Assembly: GCF_000003815.2 (NCBI RefSeq)
Contig: NC_049983.1
Location: forward strand, 354,387-416,499
Source of the DNA: Branchiostoma floridae
Lineage: Eukaryota > Chordata > Leptocardii > Amphioxiformes > Branchiostomatidae
Length of the DNA: 62,113 bases
Direction: 5' to 3'
Below, in pieces: positions 10,793 through 21,027 of this stretch. The position numbers and the translations under genes were made by a program. The notes beneath the pieces were generated by a model. That model saw nothing but the letters and a program-made list of their open reading frames with translations. It made no database searches and was not told the DNA's origin. Within the stretch, counting starts at the first letter, position 1. Every line of letters starts with the position of its first letter.

Positions 10793-12158
10793 GTCACTAG
10801 GTCAGACTTCCAGTTGTGTTCACAAACAAAAACAATTAAATTGTCCGTCAGATTCCAGATAATAAGAGCAAGTTTAAAGTTTTACCTGTTATTATTGAGG
10901 CGAAGATGAATCCCTGAAAACTTGGAGAATCCCCTCGCGACTCTGGCAGCAAACCTTCCAGTTATCACAGACATTGTTTACGTTGTGTAATGTCGCAGTT
11001 TGAAGTATGCTGGCCCTAAATATCCAGTTCAAGGCAAAACCTTAGGTCATGTGCGGTCAAACCTTCGCATGTACGTAACAACAACAAAAAATACTGCAGA
11101 AAACTGATGTTTTGCCAATGAAAGTCACAGTTGGGCACACTATGAACATCAATATTTTTTCGCCTGATCTTCAATATTCAAGCACATACTTATTAATGTT
11201 TCAGTTAAGCTCCCAGAATCCCCTTGGTGACACAAAGGCTGACAATCCAGTTTAAGGCGGTATGCACCGGTTTGACTGGCTTTGATAATTTGATCAACAA
11301 ACTATTATCAAAGCCACGCAAGTAGCTGGACCTTCATCTCCGAGCAGATGTAGGAGCCGTCCAACTAATAAAGTTCATCTGTGTTGAACTAGTTCAATTG
11401 TAATATCCAACACAAAAATTGGGCTCACCCTAAGTTCGTTAGAGGGATCAAAGAAGTCATCTACTTTAGAGCTTTATACTGCCATCCCTGAACAGAGACG
11501 GTGGGCGCCAAAGACCTCCTGCAACTTATGATCCACTGCTCACTGAGTCACGTGTTCTATCTGCATAGCGTGACGTCACGGCAGCAATGGATTGTTCATT
11601 CCTTGACAAAGACAGGTGCTGTTCACTCGAACATTTGGGTGAGTCCAATTTTTGTGTTGGATATCTGCAAGAAGCAGTCTGACTTGTTTTGAGCGTTTGA
11701 ACCTTTAAATTTGTTCATGTTTATTCATGAAGCTCAAATCGGCCTGCAGGCCGCTTATTCAGATGTTAACATTTTTTTGTACTTTTCGTCCTGAAGGTTT
11801 ACGTTTTTGAATATATTCATCAATGGAATGAATTTGTGAAATTTCAGTGTTGACGGTACTTACCACGTACGGATCCCCCAAGAATGCCCACGTTTTTGCA
11901 CGTAGACAGCACGCATTTGCACGTTCGGCGGGTTGTGCTCTTAGCTTAACGTTATGTATATTCAAGGCAACATGGGCTTAGCGGTTATGGTTCAAACATG
12001 CAAATCAACGGTCTTCTTGGTGAATAAAGGTAGTAAACAAGTGATACTGAGAGTCTAGTGAAAAGTTGACATTGTTTGCGGTGCCAGTCGTTGGCAGGTG
12101 AACCACGGGAATTACTCAAGAAGCTGTGAATATCATGAATTACGAAATTTGTGAATAC
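10793..12158. other. Intergenic, no gene recognised
   Basis: This is unique-looking AT-rich DNA. AATTTTTGTGTTGGATAT near 11648 and its complement ATATCCAACACAAAAATT near 11404 form a distant inverted pair, suggesting another foldback of about 260 bases (11404-11665). Otherwise nothing was seen. Confidence 0.5.
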
Positions 12159-12372
12159 CTGTAAATGCATTTAAGTTCGCGGGGATTTAATTTCGCGGTA
12201 GCGGGAAAATGGACTTTTCGCCGTGGTTTTAATTTTGCGGTAGCACCATATGCATGCACTGTAGTCTCTTACTGTTATGGGAAAATGTTCGCTGTGGTTT
12301 TAAATTCGCGGTGAAGCGGTCGCCGCGAAAACCGCGAACATTAATCCACCGCGAACATTTCTGCATTTACAG
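12159..12372 (+). mobile_element. MITE, CTGTAAATGCA...TTCGCGG family, copy 1
   Basis: Inverted ends are CTGTAAATGCA and TGCATTTACAG. The interior is full of TTCGCGG and CCGCGAA blocks that can fold on each other. A second copy lies in a ZCRB1 intron at 16320-16503. Confidence 0.8.
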
Positions 12373-13560
12373 TACATTTGACGACCCCTTGCGACTTTCT
12401 TTGGAACGGAAAGAACGCCAAGGTTTAACTGGCGTATTTGCAATGTTTCGGCGACCAGTACCGTAGTAGTAGTACAGTGAATTTCAAAGGAATCCTGGTT
12501 CGAACGTAGCTTTCAAAGATTCTACTTTCGGTAACAATAGCAACTTTTCTCTGGAAAATGCAAAGCTATCTTGTCGGATTGGTGACCAGAATTTTATTTT
12601 GGCTGCTAGATACCCACCCTCTCTATCTCTTTTAAACAGGGACCCGGGAATGAAACGTGCAATGTAGAATATAGCAAAACAAATAGAACGTAAATAAATT
12701 AGTCATGGACATAATTTTTGCATATTTCTGGATAAACACTTATATTTTCTGTTTCCGTAAACATCCCGGCCGGGCCCCGGTGTAGGAATATGACATTAGA
12801 ATAACAGGGTCTGGATATCTGTATTAAGTCACAGTTCGGTCGGGCTGTTTATGGGAACGAAAAATAAACGTTTTTTGTGCATTTTGTTTTCCTTTGTATA
12901 AGGGCATGTTGATTTGATTATATGGATGACACCGCCTGGGAACCTCAAAACTGATGCGAGCGTGTGAATAAAACAAAGTTCTTTAAATTTGACGTTGACA
13001 TTGGTATTCATTTCGGCAATATAAATTTGCAGCGCGTAACGTTGATTTCTCATTTGACAGCTGCTTTGTTCAAGGTGTGGTTCAAAACTTTCTGTTGTTG
13101 TTGGAAAAAGCCAAAAATTGATCTGCGCGTAGATGTCAATCATACACTTTGTTATGGATTATTCACGATTATAATGATAAACGCATAAAGTTGTTAGATA
13201 GATACATTTAACTACACTCTGGGAGGCGATAACCCTTACTATGTGCAAGTAGGCAAATATATCCACGAATACTTATACCGTAGAACCAATAGTATGACAT
13301 GCTAGACCTAATATGTTTGTTTATTCATACCTGTAGAAATCCACATATGTCTGTTTAGTTGTACTGTATGTAGTTGTTATAGACCTTATGAAAGTCACTG
13401 TACTTTTGTCGTGTCAATAAAGATTTCCTATAATCAAATCAATTTGGCCTATTACACTAGTAATACATTTCGTCCCTAGACTCCCTACAAAACGTCCAGA
13501 AATGTGACCCTAATAGCCTCATTAGCCAGCCCTACCTATCTCAAAAGTGGAATGGTCCGA
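12373..13560. other. Intergenic, dispersed repeat pieces
   Basis: A piece at 12906-12990 is similar to 32828-32912 (ATATGGATGRCA and GTGAGCGTG blocks). A retroelement-like tail at 13376-13432 (GTACTTTTGTCGTGTC followed by AATAAAG) recurs at 36420-36478. No gene was recognised. Confidence 0.5.
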
Positions 13561-13620
13561 AAGGTGAAAGGTGACAAAGATGGCGTACACGGACAACATT
13601 TTCTGACACGGTTGCGACTT
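13560..13620 (+). promoter_or_regulatory. Candidate ZCRB1 promoter/start region with a YY1-like site
   Basis: AAGATGGCG at 13577-13585 matches the YY1-type motif that often overlaps transcription starts of housekeeping genes. It lies on the coding strand about 0.95 kb before the ZCRB1 start codon. A 5'UTR intron is implied by the acceptor at 14441. This is inference; no donor was fixed. Confidence 0.35.
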
Positions 13621-13897
13621 TTTAGGTTTGTTCGATGGTTTGTGCCTCTATTAACCCTGCATGCTCTACCCATAGTGTAAAGAAATCTCGTAACTATATG
13701 TATTTGTGCCACAAAAATTGTGGACCCTCTAGAACGACCAGTGTCGATGTTTTTTTTTTTCATGTATGGGCATCTTGCTTTCCTACTTTAATATAGCACC
13801 TTCCTTCTATCTCCATTTGATATTATATAATTTTTATTTGAGCGTTATGAAGTATTATGTTGTTAGGAAAATCTATTTTTGTCAGTTCAGAGGGATA

Positions 13898-14081
13898 CAG
13901 TCAAACCTGCCCTAGAAGACCACCCTATGGAACAATAAAACCAGGTCCATGTGGTCGTTATAGACAGTATTCTAGGAAATGGGAATAGGAAATAATTTAA
14001 AGGAGCTCTAGAAAGTAAAGTGGGCCACACATTGTCCAGGTGGTCTTTGTCTTAAGGGTGTCACTAGTGCAAGTTTGACTG
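13898..14081 (+). mobile_element. Pogo/Tigger-like MITE, CAGTCAAACCTG family
   Basis: It begins CAGTCAAACCTG and ends CAAGTTTGACTG, with TA on both sides. The interior has GGTGGTCTTTG and GTGGTCGTTATAG blocks. The same family is inserted at 49498-49675. Confidence 0.8.
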
Positions 14082-14526
14082 TATTAGATTAATATTTCAT
14101 TTTATTTGGTCAATTTTAATGCATATCATCTGTTGGCATTTTTGTGACATGAAAGTTAATTGTTTAAAACTATGCTACGGAGGATTTGGACAATACGAAA
14201 AGTAGATGTTCCTGCCATTTCTTTACATAGTAAGCTAAATCTTGTAAGTAAGATCTTGATTGTTTTCCCCTGTAGCCAGCCTGAAGTGTGATGAACTGAT
14301 TACCCCACCCCCTAGGGTGACTACTGAAGGCCTGGAAGTTGCTGTCTACAGCCAGGAGGGTCTAACTCTGGGGGTTACTTAGATGAAACTCCGTTGCATA
14401 CCTTTAACTAATGTTACCAACTCTCTCTGGCTTGCTTTCAGTAGAATCTGGCACAAAAGTGGCGTTTCTGATCTAAGCAGAGGCGGGGAACCTTCACCTT
14501 ACTTCTCGGACACTCCAATAATAACC

Positions 14527-17500
14527 ATGAGTGGTGGACTGGCCCCCAGTAAGACCACAGTCTATGTGTCCAACCTACCATTTGCACTCACCAACAATGA
14601 TCTGCACAAGGTAAGCCTGACCAGGGCTCGAAATACTTTTTTCTGCATACCTGCACTGGTGCAGGTAACACTGAAAATTACTTGCACCAGACAAATTTTA
14701 CCTGCACCACTCTGAATTTAGGAAGTATGGATCATACTTAATTTGTTCAGGAACCATTGCTATTTTTTAGGTGGAAACATTGCTACTTGATAGGTGGTAA
14801 CAGTCAATGCAGCTAATGACAACCCATACACACGTACATCATATGACATTTATGTATAAAACCCAGTACATGGCCCAGTGCAGGTTAGGTGCAGGTAGAC
14901 ACCAGAAATACCTGCACAGCTCCAATTTTACCTGCACTAACCTGCATGTGCAGGTGTTATTTCGAGCCCTGCTGAATCAGACTGTTCATATTGATTACAA
15001 CTAGGGGTGGGTACTGGTACAGAAACTTCAGGTTCAGGTCCGGTTTAGGTCCAGAGGATCAGGTCCAGGTCTGAACCTGAACCTGGTCCTGAACCAGTAT
15101 GTGAAAACTTGTGAATGGACAAAACTAAAAACAATTGTCCATTTCACTACAAAGAAATCTGTTTTGTGGAGTATTCGACTCCCACTGGCGTTTTAAACCC
15201 TACAATGCTAGCTGCCTCTCTACGATTGGCTGTAAACCTTGGTAGAAACGACTATAGACTCTATGCTACTTTGCTCTTGTTATTTTCTTCGACTGGTAAG
15301 CCCCAAAACGTGTGAATGCCTGATCATATAATGATTAAATCTATTAATTTTGCAATAGGTCCAACATCCGGTCCACCAAATATTTTCAGGTTCGGTTTTT
15401 CCGGACCGGTCCAATAAGAAAAACCGATTCAGTACCAATACACCGTACCGGTACCCAGCCCAGCTTTTACACCTAGCTGCATTGTTATACAATGTAGCAT
15501 ACAAATACACCTTAAATAGGAGCTACCGGTACATTCTGAACTTTTTTTACAACCCACATACAAATGTGTCATGTCATTTAGCCTTCTTTTACTGCCTCAC
15601 TATTTGCCCCCTCAACAAACCTGCATCTGCTGGGGCCGTCTTACACGTTACATACAGTTGCCCCTGTAGGACTTAGTGGCGCCAGTAGACCAGAGGGTGG
15701 AGAAGGGAGTGCACACCCCTCCTTCACCTTAAAAACCCAAGTGCAGGCCAGGCAGACGGGTCGCCTTAAACCCACCCTGCCTGCCTACCATTTTCTTCTG
15801 AGACAGACAGATGCCAACAATTTGCCTCCTTATTGAGTTTTACTTTTTGCCTATTTACAGCTATGCTTTTGTTTTTCAGATTTTTGAGAAGTATGGCAAG
15901 GTGGTCAAGTGAGTATCCAGCTTTGACTCTATTATTATTACATTATTATTAAGAATTGTTTAGGATGTTATGGAAACATTTGGAACAGGAGGTTACATTT
16001 ACATACTACCGCAGTATCTACAAATACTTGCTTAGAAAATATTAAGATTGTCTCCATTTTCAGTAACTTTCTATTTTTGACATCACTCAGGGTGACAGTT
16101 ATGAGGGACAAGATTACCAGACAAAGTAAAGGAGTGGCTTTTGTTCTGTTCCTGAAGAGAGAGGAGGCACATGCCTGTGTGCGAGCTCTCAATGGGAAGG
16201 TGGTAGGTCTTGTTTTATTCTCATAGGCTTCGACCAGAGCTTTCTTCAGTGTCTCTTGTTCAGTCCTTGAAGAGAATTTTGCTGCTTGGGTTGTGGTATA
16301 GAAGAAGTAGAATCCAGTACTGTAAATGCATTTAAGTTCGCGGAGACTTAATTTCGCGGTAGCGGGAAAATGGACTTTTTGCGGTAGCACTGCAGTCTCT
16401 TACTGTTATGGAAAAACATTCGCGGTGGTTTTAAATTCGCGGTGAAGCGGCCGCCGCGAAAACCGCGAACATTAATCCACCGCGAAAGTTTCTGCATTTA
16501 CAGTATTTGATTATACTTCTGCTGGGGTCCCTGACATGGGTAGGCAGCAGTCTGCTAGTCTTTACACAGTGCTTCTGAGGGCTCTGTCCAGCGGGTTCAT
16601 CCTAGTCAAGTGCAGCTTGAAATATTTCAACCATTCCTCTTGATGGGCAAGTTTAGAGACCACATAACCTCCATGGAAATATAAACACACCGACAGACCC
16701 AAAACAATACCTCTATAGTTTATGAAAGTACTTGTGTGTAATGACATTTTTGTGAGGTCATCAACTGCTAGGATGGACAAAAAATTGGGCTTGATACAGT
16801 ACAAGCTGTTTAATTGCGCACCCCATTGCCAGAGTATTTCGTGCAATTATCTAAATGGTGCAGTAATGCAAAGTTATCCAGCTGGACTGCACCGATATGG
16901 GATTAAGGGATTCAGTGCAATCAACAGAAGTATGCGGTTATCCGTTGTGCAATTAACTGGCTTCTACTGTATTTATTTTGCATATTATATACAGGAGATA
17001 GTGAGTGAGATACAGTGCTTTTCCAGATAAGCTTACATTGGACTTAACGTGCCAAAACCACTTTACAGAGTGCATGCTTTGTGTTACAGTTATTTGGACG
17101 CACCGTCAAATGCAGCATGGCCAAGGACAATGGGCGGGCCTCAGAGTTCATCCGACGGAAAGTCTACAAGGACAAGAGCCAGTGTTACGAGTGTGGGGTA
17201 AGCCTTACAGTTGCCAGACTGGACTTGATGTATTGCACAATGTCAATCATGAATGTTTGCAAAAGAAACTATTAAAACATGCTTTTAAAGTTACCTTGTT
17301 GTTGATGATGCTATATTCCGAAGTTTCATTCTTATTTCTAGGCAAGAATATGGGTGGGAATACTTTTACTGAAGGATACTAACATTGACCTCAAAGTATA
17401 TTTTACATTTATTGTACACATAGCTTGAGAACTCGTGTTTTAGATCCATATTAGTAGTCAATACTACATGTATATGAAAGTATATTATACACATACATAC

Positions 17501-19811
17501 AGTATTGTCTTAGAGATAGAGTTGTTTAGAAAAAGAGTCACTCAAAGCGCATACATGTAATTAATATGACGTTTCCTATAATTGTCATAGACAATTGAGG
17601 TATGACTACAAATGTGATATTACTGGACAATGACAATGTATTCCATGTGTTTTCTACCTCTATGTCCAATGTAGGAAGAGGGCCACATGAGCTATGCATG
17701 TCCAAAGAACACCCTGGGTGAAAGAGAACCTCCCCCAAAGAAGGAGAAGAAAAGGAAGAAGTCACAAATGGCAGAGTAAGTCATAATCACACTATATAGT
17801 ATATAGCATGTCATATATACAATTTTGGCAATTGTGACAATCGGAAAAACAAAAATCATTGATTGTTGCAAAAGAAAATTTTGAATTTTCAAGAATTGGA
17901 TAATGCGGTAAAGAGCTGTACATTTCAGATTATCCAAATATGTAAATATTTTACCTTCTGTGTTATCCTCTGTGTGATTGTATAACAACTTCAGTCTGAT
18001 ACACCAATTGTGTGAAAGTGGGGCAATGGTATGACAGTTGTTAGGGAGGTAAGCCATAGCCTTTTGCTGTGATAGTGTGTGTGTGTGTATGTCAGAATTT
18101 CCCCCTTTGCAAGTCCATACATGTATATAGCTATTTATTATACAACTATTTAGGCAGGGCTCGAAATACTTTTTTCTGCATACCTGCACTGGTGCAGGTA
18201 ACATTAAAAATTACCTGCACCAGACAAAGTTTACCTGCACCACTCTAAATTTAAGAAGTATGGATCATACTAAAATTGTTCAAGAATCTTTTTTTTATAC
18301 TTTATAGGTGGTAACAGCCAATGCAGCTAATAACAATCCACATATACACCATATAGGACATTTATGTATAGAACCCAGTACATGGACCAGTGCAGGTTAG
18401 GTGCAGGTAGACACCAGAAATACCTGCACAGCTCCAATTTTACCTGCACTAAACTGCATATATGCAGGTGGTATATCGAGCCCTGTTAGGCCTACATAAA
18501 ATGTGGAAAAATTCTTCTTCACTTCCCAGAGAAGAGTACCAAGAGGAAGATGAGAGTGATGAAGGGGAGGACCCTGCACTGGACAGTCTGGGGGCAGCCA
18601 TCAGATATGAAGTCAGTATTTTATACATGTACAAGTCACCATCTATATATATCTTGCACTAGGGGTGGGTACCGGTACAGTGTATCGGTACAAAACCGTT
18701 TTTGCTTGTTGGACCAGTCTGGAAAACCCTGACCTTAAAAAAATCAGCGGAACAGATTTTTGACTGATTAAAAAATGAACAGATTATGCTGTCAGGCATT
18801 CACATACATTCGCATAATTCCACCAGGTGCCATTATATCGCCGCCTCAATTGTCTTCAACACTTAAATATCTGAATTGTGTTACATTTATGATATTTAAC
18901 ATTCGGTATTCAAGACAATCTTGGGAAGACCTCTATACTAACGTTTTTTTTACGTGGCGGTATGATGGCACCCGGTGGAATTATGATAGTCGATGTTACA
19001 GGTCCAAGAAAACAACAAAAGCGAAGTAGAGAAGATTCTATATCATTAGTCATTTCTACCAAGTTTTTACAGTAAAACTTGGACTAAGCTATCAATCAGA
19101 GGCAGTTAGCCTTGTTCACACAGAAATAGGATCTCAAAACACCAGCGAAAGTCCAATATATTCCACTGGACAGATTCCTTTGTAGTGAAATGGACCTTGT
19201 TTTCAGTGTCGCCCATTCGGACCTGATCCTCTGGACCTGAACTTTCTGTACCGGTTCCCACCTCTATCTTGCACATATCTTTTTTAAATTGTGAATTAGT
19301 GAAGAAAGCATAGGAGAACATGTCTTATTACTATTAGTATCATCATCTTTCTTTGAGTTCTCTTCATTATATTATAGGTAAGACTGACTTGACTTAATAT
19401 GTAGTCAAATCATTTTGCTAACAAACGTATTAAAGTACCCCCTCCAATTTCCATTCATAAAAGTGTGTACTAAAATTGACATAGGAAAATAGTTACTGTG
19501 TTCAGCAACTTTTGTTTTGTCAGATTGGGAAGTAAGTTCACTTTGTTCTTTTGCAGAAGGTTCATTTTCTTAAAAGTATGTGTCCCTCAGAGTCTGTATA
19601 TACAGATTTGATGTGTACTTTGCATTTATACCTTTTGCTTTCGTTTCTACACTTCCAGCAAGCCAAGATAGAAGAAGAAGAGTACAGATATAGGGTGGCT
19701 ACAGGCAGCTATGAGGAGCCAAGCACATCACAAGCGAGTGACGCCAAGAAGAAAAAATTCAAGAAAGACGAATATTTCAGTGATGAAGAGGATATCAGTG
19801 ATCACGACTAG
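14527..19811 (+). CDS. ZCRB1: ZCRB1: U11/U12 snRNP 31K protein (RRM plus CCHC zinc knuckle)
   Basis: Seven coding exons: 14527-14610, 15880-15908, 16091-16202, 17090-17197, 17675-17775, 18530-18611 and 19659-19811. All have GT/AG ends and matching phases, giving 222 residues (the human protein is 217). An RRM spans about residues 10-88, with RNP2 VYVSNL (12-17) and RNP1 KGVAFVLF (51-58). A CCHC knuckle follows: C107, C110, H115, C120. A Lys/Glu-rich tail ends in YFSDEED. The family protein is a subunit of the U11/U12 di-snRNP of the minor spliceosome, in the nucleus. The start follows an acceptor at 14441, so a 5'UTR exon lies upstream. The introns hold MITEs, two of them within 50 bases of a splice site. 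No intron here has U12-type ends. It is convergent with TXNL4B. Confidence 0.95.
14622..14971 (+). mobile_element. MITE with CAGGGCTCGAAATA ends, copy 1
   Basis: Inverted ends are CAGGGCTCGAAATA and TATTTCGAGCCCTG (one mismatch inside). The interior repeats CTGCAC and GTGCAGG many times. It starts 11 bases after the donor of the first ZCRB1 coding exon. The end sequence resembles hAT-type MITEs, but no clean 8-bp duplication is visible. Other copies: 18155-18485 and 20627-20977. Confidence 0.8.
15002..15463 (+). mobile_element. hAT-like MITE, TAGGGGTGGGTACCGG family, copy 1
   Basis: It starts TAGGGGTGGGTACTGGTAC and ends GTACCGGTACCCAGCCCAG. It is related to 18660-19266 and 29235-29674. It lies in the first coding intron of ZCRB1. 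Confidence 0.75.
15605..15812 (+). repeat. Dispersed repeat, GC-rich unit (copy at 57305-57520)
   Basis: This block (AACAAACCTGCATCTGC ... GACGGGTCGCCTTAAACCC ... CTACCATT) recurs on the opposite strand at 57305-57520 with good similarity over about 210 bases. No Pol III boxes or coding frame were seen. The class is unknown. Confidence 0.65.
16320..16503 (+). mobile_element. MITE, CTGTAAATGCA...TTCGCGG family, copy 2
   Basis: Inverted ends CTGTAAATGCA and TGCATTTACAG are flanked by TA on both sides (16318-16319 and 16504-16505). It lies in the ZCRB1 intron between exons 16091-16202 and 17090-17197. Confidence 0.85.
16797..16969 (-). mobile_element. Pogo/Tigger-like MITE, TTAATTGCAC family, copy 2
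   Basis: It starts CAGTACAAGCTGTTTAATTG and ends GTGCAATTAACTGGCTTCTACTG, with TA on each side. It is the inverted relative of 1892-2063 and sits in the same ZCRB1 intron as 16320-16503. Confidence 0.8.
18155..18485 (+). mobile_element. MITE with CAGGGCTCGAAATA ends, copy 2
   Basis: Same family as 14622-14971. It ends 44 bases before the acceptor of ZCRB1 exon 18530-18611, so the branch point and pyrimidine tract must lie in that short remaining stretch or in the element. Confidence 0.85.
18660..19266 (+). mobile_element. hAT MITE, TAGGGGTGGGTACCGG family, copy 2, with 8-bp target duplication
   Basis: It starts TAGGGGTGGGTACCGGTAC and ends GTACCGGTTCCCACCTCTA. The 8-mer TCTTGCAC flanks it exactly (18652-18659 and 19267-19274). 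An 8-bp duplication with such ends identifies the hAT superfamily. It lies in the last ZCRB1 intron, 48 bases after the donor. Confidence 0.9.
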
Positions 19812-19911
19812 AAATCCTTTCAGATTCGTTGTACATTTTTTAAAAAATCTTTGATGTTTTGGGTTGACACGTATACCAAGACTTTCGATGAGACGATTTT
19901 GATCTATCATG

Positions 19912-19990
19912 GATGTCCCTGTAGCTCAATTGGTATCAGCCTCACAGTTGAGCTCCTGGTTCCAATTGACCAATCCTGACTGTCCATCAC
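19912..19990 (+). repeat. Degenerate tRNA-like sequence
   Basis: GTCCCTGTAGCTCAATTGGT resembles a tRNA 5' half with a matching A box (TAGCTCAATTG). A CCTCACAGTTGAG stem-loop (anticodon CAC, valine-like) and GGTTCCAATTG follow. The B box is broken, so this is a tRNA pseudogene or SINE head rather than a gene. It lies about 100 bases past the ZCRB1 stop. Confidence 0.4.
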
Positions 19991-20626
19991 AATTAGCAGT
20001 TGAACCAATCAGAGAGCAGCAATTATCTGTTCAACCAATGAGAGAGGTTCCATTTTTTTCATTTGTGTCTTGACAGAGATGGGCGGCGCTATGTGATCAG
20101 TCTAATAGTTGGTAACTGGGAGGGTATCTTAGTTGGAGCTAGTTTGTCTTTCGTTCAGAACATAAATGTATGTACAGAATTTAGTTGTCATGCTAATAAG
20201 CCTTGCAAAATAATATCCTGATGTTTGAATTGAAATGCATCAGGCACTAAATTTTGAACATTATAATTATATTGTAATCAATATACACATATACATTGTA
20301 TGACTACAGGTATATTGATAGACTAAAACAAAGAAGTACTATACATGTACATCAACAGTTCAAAGCATTAAAACCAGCAAAAGACTGTGAAATACAGGTC
20401 GTCTTTTATTTTGTCATTTAGAATTTAATGTCCTATATGCCAGCATTGGCTGGGGTTGGCAGGTTTTTCTCCAGCATTTCAGAAATACATAACTAGTTTT
20501 ATTTGATGTTGTTACATGTTCCTGTATAATATATACAAATTATTACATACACAGTCTGATTTCGAAGTACCAAATATATTCCTTTATATTCAGAACCAAA
20601 AACATGCTTTGCTGTGTTTCCAAATT

Positions 20627-20977
20627 CAGAGCTCAAAATACTTTTTTCTGCATACCTGGACAGGTGCAGGTAACATGTGGTAATTACCTGCACCAGACAA
20701 ATCTTACCTGCACCACTCTGAATTTATTAGCAAGTATTGATCATTTCACAATCTGTTTAGAAACCATTGCCATTATTTCTTTTGTACTTGGTAACAGTCA
20801 ATGCAGCTAGTAAAAGTTCACATCTTGAAACATTTACATATACATATATATCATGATACACCCAGTAATGGACCAGTGCAGGTTACGTGCAGGTATAGAC
20901 ATCAGAAATACCTGCACAGCTCGATCCAATTCTACCTGCACTAACCTGCATATGCAGGTGGTATTTTGAGCCATCTG
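20627..20977 (+). mobile_element. MITE with CAGGGCTCGAAATA-type ends, copy 3 (diverged)
   Basis: Ends have drifted to CAGAGCTCAAAATAC and GTATTTTGAGCCATCTG. It lies about 50 bases past the TXNL4B stop codon, between the two convergent genes. An AATAAA complement near 20497 suggests the TXNL4B 3'UTR may run through it. Confidence 0.75.
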
Positions 20978-21027
20978 TACATACAGTATGTACAACATAG
21001 ACAAAATAAATATGTTTTAACACAAGA

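Noticed and set aside
14622-14971. 8-bp target duplication for the CAGGGCTCGAAATA MITE
   Set aside because: Flanks share only CTGA here and TTAGG at 18155-18485. This is not enough to claim a duplication.
14527-19811. U12-type introns in ZCRB1, which would suit a minor-spliceosome protein
   Set aside because: None of the donors read has the ATATCCTT or GTATCCTT pattern. All look like ordinary GT-AG introns.
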